From Litoribrevibacter albus (GTDB lineage: Bacteria > Pseudomonadota > Gammaproteobacteria > Pseudomonadales > Litoribrevibacteraceae), in assembly GCF_030159995.1 (NCBI RefSeq), contig NZ_BSNM01000006.1:62001-126000 (forward strand): 64,000 bases of DNA, given 5' to 3'. The translations under genes and the position numbers were made by a program. This document shows, in pieces, positions 54,864 to 62,976 of the stretch. The notes under the pieces were generated by a model. That model made no database searches and was not told where the DNA came from. It saw only the letters and a list, made by a program, of their open reading frames with translations. How positions within the stretch are numbered: position 1 is the stretch's first letter; every line of letters starts with the position of its first letter.

Positions 54864-55578
54864 ACTCGTACTGCATTAACGACAGAGCCGCCAAACTGGC
54901 TGTCTCTGTACGAAGTACTCTCGGCCCCATCGCAATCGATTCAAAACCGGCCGCCTCGCTGGTTTCGATTTCCTGTTCTGTCAGCCCACCTTCGGGACCA
55001 ATCAATAGTGCAGCACTGTCTGGTGCTTCAATGGATTTCAGACTGGTCGTTGCTCTGTGATGCAGTGTGATCTTGGTTTTCTCTGAACAACTTGTGACCC
55101 ATTCATTCACGGTGCTCGGCATATTGATTCGTGGTACAACACTTCGGCCGGATTGTTCACAGGCGGAGACTGCGATGGATTGCCAATGTTCCACTTTCTT
55201 TTGCAGGCGTTCTCCCTTCAATTTTACCTCACAGCGATCTGCCCATAGCGGGGTGATTTCGGCAACCCCCAGTTCTACGGATTTCTGAATGGTAAACTCC
55301 ATGCGATCGCCTTTGGAGATACTCTGACCCAGATGAATTCTGACCGGTGACTCGGTGTTATTGTCAATGATCTCCAAGACTTCAACCTGGGTCTTTTGTT
55401 TCCCTTCGAACTGGATAATACGAGCCAGTACTTCATACCCCTGACCATCAAACAAATACAGCTGTTGTTCGGGCTTCATGCGGAGCACACGACCTAAGTA
55501 GTGACTGGTGTCTGCATCCAGCCATAAGTTGTCAAGAGCCTGATCTAGTGCTTTGGTATATATACGGGGTATACGCAT
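54850..55578 (-). CDS. rsmE: 16S rRNA (uracil1498-N3)-methyltransferase
   Basis: The 242-residue SPOUT-class SAM enzyme makes m3U1498 in 16S rRNA. It has MRIPRIYT at the start, HYLGRVLRMKPEQQLYLFDGQG (PUA-like RNA domain), SKGDRMEFTIQKSVELGV, ALLIGPEGGLTEQEI and MGPRVLRTETASLAAL (knot). The frame is open for 35 more codons upstream, but the ATG at 55578 matches family N-termini, and the extension is Arg/His-rich without family similarity. No clear ribosome site precedes it. Confidence 0.96.
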   Translation of the reverse strand: MRIPRIYTKALDQALDNLWLDADTSHYLGRVLRMKPEQQLYLFDGQGYEVLARIIQFEGKQKTQVEVLEIIDNNTESPVRIHLGQSISKGDRMEFTIQKSVELGVAEITPLWADRCEVKLKGERLQKKVEHWQSIAVSACEQSGRSVVPRINMPSTVNEWVTSCSEKTKITLHHRATTSLKSIEAPDSAALLIGPEGGLTEQEIETSEAAGFESIAMGPRVLRTETASLAALSLMQYEWGDF

Positions 55579-55786
55579 TTTGTTTGTCTGCTGTTCTGTA
55601 TTTGTTGTTCTGTGTTTACGGTGTTGGCTTACTGCTGATGGTTCGTCTGGTCGGTCATCGACGACATGAGGTCTACCTTTCAAACAGGACTGTAAGGGCC
55701 AAGATGGATTAATTGTAAATAGTCGCCATGCGTTTATCCATGTCGGAATGATTCTATTTCTATCAATGTGTTTAGGAGTGGATGTT

Positions 55787-57469
55787 GTGAATGACGATAT
55801 TCAATGGCTATCTATGTTTATGGGGCTGTTTGGTGGGTTAGCTCTGTTTCTCTATGGCATTGGCAAAATGTGTGACTCGCTGCAGGAGGTGTCGGGTAAG
55901 CGTTTAAAAAGTTGGTTGGCGTCGGTGACAAAAAATCGCTGGCTGGGTGCCATTTCCGGCGCCTCGGTGACAGCGGTTATTCAGTCGTCTTCGGTGACGA
56001 CGGTGCTGGTGGTAGGCTTCGTTTCCGCTGGCTTGCTGAGTATGACGCAGTCCATTGGCGTGATCATGGGCGCGAACATCGGTACCACAGTAACAGCTCA
56101 GATTGTTGCCTTTAAAGTGACCAAAATCTCTCTTTTGATAGTGGCGATTGGCTTCAGTTGTTGGTTCTTTGGAAAACAAGAAAAAATCAAAGCCTATGGC
56201 AGCATCATTCTTGGGTTGGGCATGCTGTTTCTGGGCATGAATATTATGAGCGAGGCTATGGAGCCGCTAAAGGATTATCCGCCCTTTCTTGAACTCCTGA
56301 TGACGATGTCCAACCCTGTGTTATCTATTTTGATCGGGACATTATTTACCACCTTAGTTCAGTCATCGTCGGCAACCACCGCGATTGTGGTCGTGATGGC
56401 GGGTCAGGGATTCATTACATTAGAAACGGGGATTGCTCTCGCATTGGGGGCGAATGTCGGCACTTGTATAACAACCGCTGTGCTGGCTTCCATAGGCAAA
56501 ACCATAGAAGCACGAAGGGCTGCGATGATTCATGTGCTCTTTAATATTTTAGGGGTGATGATTTGGTTACCGCTGATCTCTGTGTTGGCGTCTCTCAGTA
56601 TTATGATTTCTCCTGAAACCGTTCATTTATCGGGTGTAGAACAGATGGCCAAAGATGCCCCGAGGCAGATTGCCAACGCTAATACGTTATTTAATGTCAT
56701 TAATACCTTACTTTTTTTACCGTTTGCTCATACCTTAGGGCGGCTGGCGTGTTGGTTTTTTCCTGATCGCAAGGGGACAGAGAAGGACATCATTGTTGCG
56801 AAATATCTGGACTCCGAGTTGATTGAGTCTCCTGCGTTGGCATTGGCGCGCGTGCGACTGGAGGTTGCCCATATGGGCAGTTTGGTGTTGAGTATGATTG
56901 CGCGGTTTGAACAGGTGATTGGGTCGAATGAACTCAAAAAAGTAAATGAGGTTAGTAAAATCGATGATCAGGTGGACGTACTTCAGGATAAATTACTGAG
57001 TTATTTGGGGTCAATTAAGCGCACTAGTTTGACTAATGCCCAGATGCAAGAGGTAGTTCAGTTGATGGCAACCATCGATCATATAGAGCATGTGGGGGAC
57101 GATATTTCGGTGGGGCTTGCACGTGTTGCCAGAAAGTTCGTGGAGTTTGATGTAGAGGTTAGTGAGGAGACGAGAGAGGATTTTCAATTGCTGTTTGCAA
57201 AGCTGGAAACGGCTTTTGCTTACGCCATGAGGGCCGTCGCCTCAGAAGATCAAAAAGCCGCGCAGGATGTTCTTTTGCTGGCGGATGATATCGAGTCCGT
57301 AATCAGTCGGGTGCTGGATCGTCAGGCTATGAAATTAAAGCGTGAGTCTAATCGTGTGATGGTATTTCGGGTAGAAATGGCGTTTTGTGAGCAGGCTCGG
57401 CATATCTATTCATTAGCACGTCGAATTGCCATTCTTATGCTTCCAAAGCACATAGCTCCGGATACTTAA
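55787..57469 (+). CDS. Na+/phosphate cotransporter with PhoU-like domain
   Basis: The roughly 560-residue NptA/PNaS-family membrane transporter couples phosphate to Na+. It carries the two inverted Na_Pi_cotrans repeats with QSSS signatures (AVIQSSSVTTVLVVG and LVQSSSATTAIVVV), about eight TMs, then a soluble PhoU-like C-terminal domain (about 365-560) made of helices. The GTG at 55787 has AGGAG eight bases upstream; an in-frame ATG at 55748 would add 13 residues but has no ribosome site. It is divergent from rsmE and convergent with the gene at 57483-57887. Confidence 0.9.
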   Translation: MNDDIQWLSMFMGLFGGLALFLYGIGKMCDSLQEVSGKRLKSWLASVTKNRWLGAISGASVTAVIQSSSVTTVLVVGFVSAGLLSMTQSIGVIMGANIGTTVTAQIVAFKVTKISLLIVAIGFSCWFFGKQEKIKAYGSIILGLGMLFLGMNIMSEAMEPLKDYPPFLELLMTMSNPVLSILIGTLFTTLVQSSSATTAIVVVMAGQGFITLETGIALALGANVGTCITTAVLASIGKTIEARRAAMIHVLFNILGVMIWLPLISVLASLSIMISPETVHLSGVEQMAKDAPRQIANANTLFNVINTLLFLPFAHTLGRLACWFFPDRKGTEKDIIVAKYLDSELIESPALALARVRLEVAHMGSLVLSMIARFEQVIGSNELKKVNEVSKIDDQVDVLQDKLLSYLGSIKRTSLTNAQMQEVVQLMATIDHIEHVGDDISVGLARVARKFVEFDVEVSEETREDFQLLFAKLETAFAYAMRAVASEDQKAAQDVLLLADDIESVISRVLDRQAMKLKRESNRVMVFRVEMAFCEQARHIYSLARRIAILMLPKHIAPDT

Positions 57470-57482
57470 GGGTAGTAGCAGG

Positions 57483-57887
57483 TTAGCCGTTGTGAGGTAA
57501 CCAACGGAAGACGTAATACTGACTGTGCTCGCCGCGAGAGACTGTATCGACTTTTACATCTGCGTGATGTTTTAACCACATAATGGCTCGTTTGATGTTT
57601 GCATCTCGGTGGCCTTCATCGGCAAGGTGATCGATCAACTGGTATTGAGTTACTTCGCCTTTGTTCTCGATGTATTGGAGCGAAAGCGCCAATTCAGACG
57701 ACTTTGCTTCGGGGCGGCTTCTCACCAGAGGAGCTTCAGAGACAGGGGTATCCGTTGTCACGGGAGCGTCGGTGGTTATTTTGGCGTCTTTAAGAAGAGC
57801 GAGGGCTTGTCGAACGTCTGAATCCTGTAACTCAACTTCGAGGTCTACTTTTGAGTCGCCTACACTTCCTTTAATTGTCAGCTTCAT
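57483..57887 (-). CDS. Hypothetical protein with winged-helix-like C-terminus
   Basis: The 134-residue protein has three parts: an N-terminal beta-rich piece (KLTIKGSVGDSKVDLEVELQDSDVRQALALLKD, about 2-34), a Thr/Pro/Ala linker (about 37-62), and a C-terminal helix-turn-helix-like domain (ALSLQYIENKGEVTQYQLIDHLADEGHRDANIKRAIMWLKHH, about 66-108) ending in a beta wing (SQYYVFRWL). It could be a small DNA- or protein-binding regulator, but I do not recognise a named family. GAGCGG is near the ATG at 57887. It is convergent with the phosphate transporter gene, 13 bp apart. Confidence 0.7.
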   Translation of the reverse strand: MKLTIKGSVGDSKVDLEVELQDSDVRQALALLKDAKITTDAPVTTDTPVSEAPLVRSRPEAKSSELALSLQYIENKGEVTQYQLIDHLADEGHRDANIKRAIMWLKHHADVKVDTVSRGEHSQYYVFRWLPHNG

Positions 57888-57958
57888 AACCGCTCGCGCT
57901 TTCCGGTAATTTGATTGAAGCCTTTACTCTACACAATGTTTTTAAAGATAAGAAGCAT

Positions 57959-57993
57959 AAAAAAGGCAGAGACCGGGATCGCCAGCTCTGCCT
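57959..57993 (-). terminator. Terminator after metF
   Basis: AGGCAGAG (57964-57971) and CTCTGCCT (57986-57993) form an 8-bp stem with a 14-base loop; the A-run at 57959-57964 gives the U-tract on the minus strand. It ends the metF transcript. Confidence 0.85.
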
Positions 57994-57999
57994 GAAAAG

Positions 58000-58031
58000 A
58001 CAGTTTATTTGTGGATCGCAAAATAAACTGT
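58000..58031. repeat. 11-bp perfect inverted repeat downstream of metF
   Basis: ACAGTTTATTT (58000-58010) and AAATAAACTGT (58021-58031) flank a 10-base spacer. It lies between the metF stop and its terminator. It could be a second hairpin or a protein site; no T-run follows. Confidence 0.6.
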
Positions 58032-58061
58032 GAAACGGAAAATGAATCTGTTCTGTTAGAC

Positions 58062-58907
58062 TTACGACTCTTCGCCTAAGTCAAGATTGCGCCATACCGC
58101 TAAATTAGGTGCTGCTTGGTTCAATGTGTAGAAATGAAGACCCGGTACACCTTGATCGACTAACTCTTGGCACATGTCCGTCACTACTTCTTCACCAAAC
58201 TTCTGAATGCTCTCGATGTCGTCACCGTACGCTTCAAGTTGCTTACGAATCCAACGAGGGATTTCTGCACCGCATGCGTCAGAGAAGCGAGCCAGCTTAC
58301 TGTAGTTGGTGATTGGCATAATGCCTGGCACGATTGGAATCTGAATGCCTTTTGCCTGAACGCGATCTACAAAGTAATAGAAAGAATCAATGTTGTAGAA
58401 GTACTGAGTAATCGCCGAGTTTGCACCGGCTTGGACTTTACGTACAAAGTTGTCCAGGTCTTGCTCGTAGTTCTGAGCTTGAGGGTGCATTTCAGGGTAG
58501 GCCGCTACTTCCAACTGGAAATGATCACCGGTTTCTTCACGAATGAACTCAACCAATTCGTTGGCGTAACGTAATTCACCAGACGATGCTTTCATACCGG
58601 ATGGCAAATCACCGCGCAGTGCAACAATGCGATTAATGCCGTTCTCTTTATAAATGTTTAAAAGATCACGGATTTCTGCTTTGGTATCACCCACACACGA
58701 TAGGTGAGGGGCTGCAGGAATGCCCATGCTGTTCATTTCAGTTACGATGCTGAGAGTACGATCACGCGTTGAACCGCCGGCACCGTAAGTCACTGAGAAA
58801 AACTCAGGCATTTCAGTCGCCAGCATATCGCGGGTGGCTAACAGTTTTTTGTGGCCTTCGTCAGTCTTCGTAGGGAAGAACTCAAAACTTAATCTGAAAT
58901 CGCTCAT
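58062..58907 (-). CDS. metF: 5,10-methylenetetrahydrofolate reductase
   Basis: The 281-residue FAD enzyme makes 5-methyl-THF, the methyl donor for methionine synthase. It has LSFEFFPTKTDEGHKKLL at the N-terminus, the FAD region FSVTYGAGGSTRDRT, HLSCVG, NRIVALRGDLP and the Tyr/Thr segment YPEMHPQA. The ATG at 58907 (MSDFRLSFEFF) with GAGAAA nearby is preferred over a TTG at 58931. It is downstream of ahcY on the same strand, separated by 183 bp rich in inverted repeats. Confidence 0.97.
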   Translation of the reverse strand: MSDFRLSFEFFPTKTDEGHKKLLATRDMLATEMPEFFSVTYGAGGSTRDRTLSIVTEMNSMGIPAAPHLSCVGDTKAEIRDLLNIYKENGINRIVALRGDLPSGMKASSGELRYANELVEFIREETGDHFQLEVAAYPEMHPQAQNYEQDLDNFVRKVQAGANSAITQYFYNIDSFYYFVDRVQAKGIQIPIVPGIMPITNYSKLARFSDACGAEIPRWIRKQLEAYGDDIESIQKFGEEVVTDMCQELVDQGVPGLHFYTLNQAAPNLAVWRNLDLGEES

Positions 58908-58944
58908 AATTTTTCTCAATCTGTCATTCAATCATTCTAGAGTT

Positions 58945-58983
58945 TCGCTCGCAGTCGGCTTTGGAAAGAGCGGTAGCGAGCGA
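58945..58983. repeat. Inverted repeat in the ahcY-metF gap
   Basis: TCGCTCGC (58945-58952) and GCGAGCGA (58976-58983) form an 8-bp perfect stem with a 23-base loop, 38 bases before the metF start. On the minus strand it lies in the metF leader, after the large stem-loop at 58998-59056. Confidence 0.6.
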
Positions 58984-58997
58984 CTTAGATTCGAGGC

Positions 58998-59056
58998 AAA
59001 AACTTCTTTGGTGGCGGAGCTTACTTTATGTAAGTGAGCAAACCAAAGAAGTTTTT
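58998..59056 (-). terminator. Large stem-loop (15-bp perfect stem) after ahcY
   Basis: AAAAACTTCTTTGGT (58998-59012) pairs exactly with ACCAAAGAAGTTTTT (59042-59056). The 29-base loop carries its own hairpin CTTAC/GTAAG (59021-59025, 59031-59035). The 3' arm ends in five U on either strand, so it can terminate both ways. It separates ahcY from metF and could be a terminator or part of a metF leader switch. Confidence 0.7.
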
Positions 59057-59090
59057 AACAAAGAATCTACAAGCGCAGTAGGCTCAACAA

Positions 59091-60470
59091 TTAGTATTTG
59101 TAAGACTCTGGCTTGTACGGCCCATCAACGTCCACATTGATGTACGCTGCTTGGTCTGTGGTCAACTGAGTGATCACACCACCAAAACCTTCAACCATGT
59201 CTTTTGCTACTTCTTCGTCCAGTTTCTTAGGAAGAACTTTCACGTAGATGCTTTCTTTCTTCTCTGCATCCATAAGGTCTGCAAACTTACGCTCGTAAAG
59301 GTAAATCTGAGCCAATACCTGGTTCGCGAAAGAACCATCCATGATACGGCTTGGGTGGCCTGTTGCGTTACCTAGGTTAACCAAGCGGCCTTCTGAAAGA
59401 AGAATCAAATGATCATCGTTGGCTTTGTCACGATATACTTTGTGAACCTGTGGTTTAACTTCATCCCACTCCCAGTTTTTACGCATGTAAGCGGTGTCGA
59501 TTTCGTTGTCGAAGTGACCGATGTTACATACCACTGCACCACTCTTAAGGGCTTGAAGCATGTTGGCGTCACATACGTTAACGTTACCGGTAGTGGTTAC
59601 GATCAAGTCTGTTTTACCTAGTAGGTCTTTATCGATTCCATCCAGTTTGCCTGTGTTGATGCCGTTGATGTACGGAGAAACCACTTCGAAACCGTCCATG
59701 CAGGCTTGCATTGCACAGATAGGGTCGATTTCAGTTACTTTAACGATCATGCCTTCCTGACGAAGAGAGGCTGCAGATCCTTTACCTACGTCACCGTAAC
59801 CGATAACAAGAGCTTTCTTACCTGAAAGCAGGTGGTCAGTACCGCGCTTGATGGCGTCATTCAATGAGTGACGGCAGCCATACTTGTTGTCGTTCTTAGA
59901 CTTGGTCACTGAATCGTTTACGTTGATCGCAGGAACTTTCAGTTCGCCTTTTTCCATCATTTCAAGCAAACGGTGAACACCAGTCGTTGTCTCTTCAGAG
60001 ATACCGTGGATGTCGTTTAGAAGCGCTGGATACTTGTTGTGAACCATTTCAGTCAGGTCACCGCCGTCATCCAGGATCATGTTCGCATCCCAAACGTCAC
60101 TGCCATCTTTTTCAGAAAGGATGGTTTGCTCGATACACCATAGGAATTCTTCTTCTGTTTCACCTTTCCATGCGAACACAGGAATGCCAGCGGCTGCAAT
60201 TGCTGCGGCTGCGTGATCCTGAGTTGAGAAGATGTTACAAGAAGACCAGCGAACGTCCGCACCCAGGTCAACCAAAGTTTCGATCAAAACCGCAGTTTGA
60301 ATGGTCATGTGGATACAACCCATGATCTTCGCACCCGCAAGCGGTTGAGATTCCTTGTACTTACGACGAAGCGCCATTAGCGCAGGCATTTCACCTTCAG
60401 CGATTTGAATTTCTTTACGGCCCCAATCGGCCAATGCAATGTCTGCAACTTTGTAGTCTGTGAATGACAT
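59091..60470 (-). CDS. ahcY: S-adenosylhomocysteine hydrolase
   Basis: The 459-residue cytosolic NAD-dependent enzyme splits SAH to homocysteine and adenosine, relieving product inhibition of methyltransferases. It has [42 protein letters not shown], the NAD loop [15 protein letters not shown] and the conserved C-terminal PYKPESYKY. The ATG at 60470 starts [21 protein letters not shown] as in the family. It is located between metK (upstream) and metF (downstream), all on the minus strand. Confidence 0.98.
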   Translation of the reverse strand: MSFTDYKVADIALADWGRKEIQIAEGEMPALMALRRKYKESQPLAGAKIMGCIHMTIQTAVLIETLVDLGADVRWSSCNIFSTQDHAAAAIAAAGIPVFAWKGETEEEFLWCIEQTILSEKDGSDVWDANMILDDGGDLTEMVHNKYPALLNDIHGISEETTTGVHRLLEMMEKGELKVPAINVNDSVTKSKNDNKYGCRHSLNDAIKRGTDHLLSGKKALVIGYGDVGKGSAASLRQEGMIVKVTEIDPICAMQACMDGFEVVSPYINGINTGKLDGIDKDLLGKTDLIVTTTGNVNVCDANMLQALKSGAVVCNIGHFDNEIDTAYMRKNWEWDEVKPQVHKVYRDKANDDHLILLSEGRLVNLGNATGHPSRIMDGSFANQVLAQIYLYERKFADLMDAEKKESIYVKVLPKKLDEEVAKDMVEGFGGVITQLTTDQAAYINVDVDGPYKPESYKY

Positions 60471-60485
60471 GTTCTTTTCCTTTTA

Positions 60486-60508
60486 TGATCTGAATAGCAT
60501 TCAAATCA
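60486..60508. promoter_or_regulatory. Palindromic site before ahcY (candidate operator)
   Basis: TGATCTGAAT (60486-60495) and ATTCAAATCA (60499-60508) are inverted repeats matching at 9 of 10 bases around AGC, 16 bases from the ahcY start codon. It may be a site for a SAM-cycle regulator. It differs in sequence from the inverted repeat at 62898-62933. Confidence 0.45.
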
Positions 60509-60551
60509 GTAATAAATGTTATGTATATGTTCTAAAGGCTCAGCGATTACA

Positions 60552-60572
60552 GCTGGTCTCTTACAGACCAGC
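60552..60572. other. Hairpin across the metK stop codon
   Basis: GCTGGTCT (60552-60559) and AGACCAGC (60565-60572) form an 8-bp stem with a 5-base loop that contains part of the metK stop codon. The T-run after it (60575-60580) lies on the plus strand, not in the metK direction, so it is unlikely to terminate metK. It may protect the metK 3' end. Confidence 0.45.
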
Positions 60573-61772
60573 CGCTTTTTTAAGCTCATCAACTTTATCG
60601 GTACGTTCCCAAGTAAAGGCAGTGAAGGTCTTAGACTTCTCTTCGCCATTCTCGGTGTAGGTGTATGTGTGCTCAAACGGCTCGCGACCGAAGTGACCAT
60701 ATGCTGCTGTGATCTGATACATAGGGTTCAACAGCTCTAGCTGGTTTTGAATCGCGTAAGGACGAAGGTCAAATACTTCACGAATCACTTTCGCCAATTC
60801 GATGTCAGACAGCTTGCCTGTGCCGAAGGTATTTACAGAGATTGAAGTTGGCTCTGCCACACCGATTGCATAAGACACCTGGATTTCACACTTGTCTGCT
60901 AGGCCAGCAGCCACAATATTCTTAGCTACATAACGACCCATGTACGCCGCAGAACGGTCTACTTTTGATGGATCTTTACCAGAGAAAGCACCACCACCGT
61001 GACGAGCCATACCACCGTAGGTATCAACGATGATCTTACGACCGGTTAGACCTGCGTCACCCACTGGGCCACCGATTACGAAGTTACCGGTTGGGTTAAT
61101 GTGGTAAAGGGTATCAGAGGTTAGCCACTCTTTTGGAAGTACCGGCTTGATGATGTTCTCAAGCACTGCTTCACGTAGATCTTCCAAAGAAATGCTTGGA
61201 TCGTGCTGTGTAGACAGAACTACGGCATCAATCTTAGGTGTGTCGCCTTCCCAGTTAATAGTGACCTGAGATTTCGCGTCCGGGCGCAACCAAGGCAGTG
61301 TGCCGTTAGTGCGAAGTTCAGACTGACGCTCAACCAAACGATGCGCGTAGTACACAGGCGCAGGCATCAGGCTTGGAGTTTCGTTGGTTGCATAACCGAA
61401 CATTAGACCTTGGTCACCAGCGCCTTGATCTTCAGGCTTGGCACGGTCAACACCTTGGTTGATGTCGACAGATTGCTTACCAATGCCGTTCAGTACCGCA
61501 CAGGTTGCACCGTCGAAGCCTACGTCAGAGCTGTTATAGCCAATGCCTGTGATCACGTCACGAACGATGTCTTCAAGATCAACATAGCAAGACGTCGTTA
61601 CTTCACCTGCTACGATTGCCATCCCTGTTTTAACCAGAGTTTCAACGGCTACACGTGCATATGGGTCACGAGCAATGATGGCATCAAGAACCGCATCAGA
61701 GATCTGGTCGGCTACTTTATCCGGATGACCTTCTGATACTGATTCAGAAGTAAAAATGCTGTATTCACTCAT
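60561..61772 (-). CDS. metK: S-adenosylmethionine synthetase
   Basis: The 403-residue enzyme makes SAM from methionine and ATP. It has [42 protein letters not shown] (ATP site), [21 protein letters not shown] and [19 protein letters not shown]. The ATG at 61772 has AGGA a few bases upstream. An ArsR-methyltransferase regulator gene lies upstream on the same strand, as in Pseudomonas (PA0546-PA0547). Confidence 0.98.
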   Translation of the reverse strand: MSEYSIFTSESVSEGHPDKVADQISDAVLDAIIARDPYARVAVETLVKTGMAIVAGEVTTSCYVDLEDIVRDVITGIGYNSSDVGFDGATCAVLNGIGKQSVDINQGVDRAKPEDQGAGDQGLMFGYATNETPSLMPAPVYYAHRLVERQSELRTNGTLPWLRPDAKSQVTINWEGDTPKIDAVVLSTQHDPSISLEDLREAVLENIIKPVLPKEWLTSDTLYHINPTGNFVIGGPVGDAGLTGRKIIVDTYGGMARHGGGAFSGKDPSKVDRSAAYMGRYVAKNIVAAGLADKCEIQVSYAIGVAEPTSISVNTFGTGKLSDIELAKVIREVFDLRPYAIQNQLELLNPMYQITAAYGHFGREPFEHTYTYTENGEEKSKTFTAFTWERTDKVDELKKAAGL

Positions 61773-61859
61773 TCCGCTTTCCTTTTTATTGTTAGGGATC
61801 GGTGTGCGTTTTGAATAAACCTACAACCGCGTGACGATCCAAGTTAATTGCTTACTGAT

Positions 61860-62864
61860 TTACCCTTTTCGGTAAATCAGTACTTGAATTTGAAATCCAT
61901 TCCTCAGGGCCAGAAACTGCTGACTCTCAGGAATTAATCCAAAATGATTGGCCCAGCGATCGATGTCGCTTTGCTCAAAGCCCAGCCATAAATCTCCGCA
62001 GTGCTCCTGCGTCCATTTTTGGTCGTGAGCGCACAGTTCAGTAATCAGCAGATAGCCATTTTCTGTTAAGGCGTGAGCTGCTGATTCAATTAGCTGTTCG
62101 GGTGCAGGTACGTGGTGCAATACCATGTTGCTGATAACCAGATTGGCTTGTGTCTGAAATGATGCTTGATCGGCGTTTTGCGAGTTACTGGCATCGGCGT
62201 GTAACAGATCAATGTTGTGGATATCAGCCACGGTTGTCCGAGCCTGAGCAAGCATTTCTTCAGAGGTATCGATACCGACTACCTGATCAAAGCTCTCTGC
62301 CAATTCCACCAACATTTCACCGGTGCCAGGGCCAAACTCAATGGCTAGCTGATCCCCCTGAGGGGTAAGGTCCCGGATCAGGTCGGAAGCAAATGGGCCA
62401 TAGTCTTTCCAGCTGGCAATAAGATCCTGCTGCTCTCTGAAACGTTGAGCATTCTTCTCAAAAAATTGGCGAGAGAGCTGAGCCCGTTCTTCATAGGTTT
62501 CGGTTAAGCGTTGTTGGATGCTTTCAGGCAGTACCGTTTGATCTACGGACACAAACAGGGCGTCGATCAACGGCTTCAGTGCATGTTGTTCCAGATTGGT
62601 CGTGCGGCGATAAAAAATCGAATTGCCTTCTTTGCGTGTTTCCACCAAGCCTGCGGTCGCCATCACTTTTAAGTGGTGACTCATGCCTGATTGCTTCGCA
62701 TCAAAGATCTTGCATAGCTCCATTACACCAAACGAACCATCGCGCAGAGTACGTAAAATATCCAGGCGCAAAGGGTCTGCACTTGCTTTGCAGAGTTGGG
62801 CAAGTTTGGCTGTGTCGATAGAAGCTTTTTGTGGCGCTTCTGTAGATGGGCTAATCATGTTCAT
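61860..62864 (-). CDS. ArsR-family regulator fused to a SAM methyltransferase domain (SahR-like)
   Basis: The 334-residue protein has an N-terminal ArsR winged helix-turn-helix (about 15-100; ADPLRLDILRTLRDGSFGVMELC and SGMSHHLKVMATAGLVETRKEG) and a C-terminal class I methyltransferase domain (about 150-334; IEFGPGTGEMLVELAESFDQVVGIDTSEEML). It has no metal-binding Cys pair of the SmtB type at the recognition helix. Position beside metK and ahcY suggests control of the SAM cycle, with SAM or SAH as effector, by analogy with SahR of other proteobacteria. The C-terminal domain may be a sensor, not an enzyme. A long palindrome lies just upstream of its start. Confidence 0.85.
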   Translation of the reverse strand: MNMISPSTEAPQKASIDTAKLAQLCKASADPLRLDILRTLRDGSFGVMELCKIFDAKQSGMSHHLKVMATAGLVETRKEGNSIFYRRTTNLEQHALKPLIDALFVSVDQTVLPESIQQRLTETYEERAQLSRQFFEKNAQRFREQQDLIASWKDYGPFASDLIRDLTPQGDQLAIEFGPGTGEMLVELAESFDQVVGIDTSEEMLAQARTTVADIHNIDLLHADASNSQNADQASFQTQANLVISNMVLHHVPAPEQLIESAAHALTENGYLLITELCAHDQKWTQEHCGDLWLGFEQSDIDRWANHFGLIPESQQFLALRNGFQIQVLIYRKG

Positions 62865-62897
62865 GGTGAACTAGACTAGCACTATAAAATTTGAGGT

Positions 62898-62933
62898 CAA
62901 TACCTATATCGAAATTTTTTGATATAGGTATTG
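62898..62933. promoter_or_regulatory. Long perfect inverted repeat before the ArsR-methyltransferase gene (operator)
   Basis: CAATACCTATATC (62898-62910) and GATATAGGTATTG (62921-62933) are a 13-bp perfect inverted repeat with spacer GAAATTTTTT. It ends 34 bases upstream of the start codon at 62864. The ATATC/GATAT cores resemble operators expected for ArsR-type SAH regulators. Most likely the site for autoregulation. Confidence 0.7.
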
Positions 62934-62976
62934 ATGTAAGGAAGTGAGAGGATCAAAAGATTAAAGAAGGGTGTCT

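Noticed and set aside
55579-55683. A 35-residue N-terminal extension of RsmE
   Set aside because: Family N-termini begin at the MRIPRIYT start (55578); the upstream frame is Arg/His-rich and not conserved-looking.
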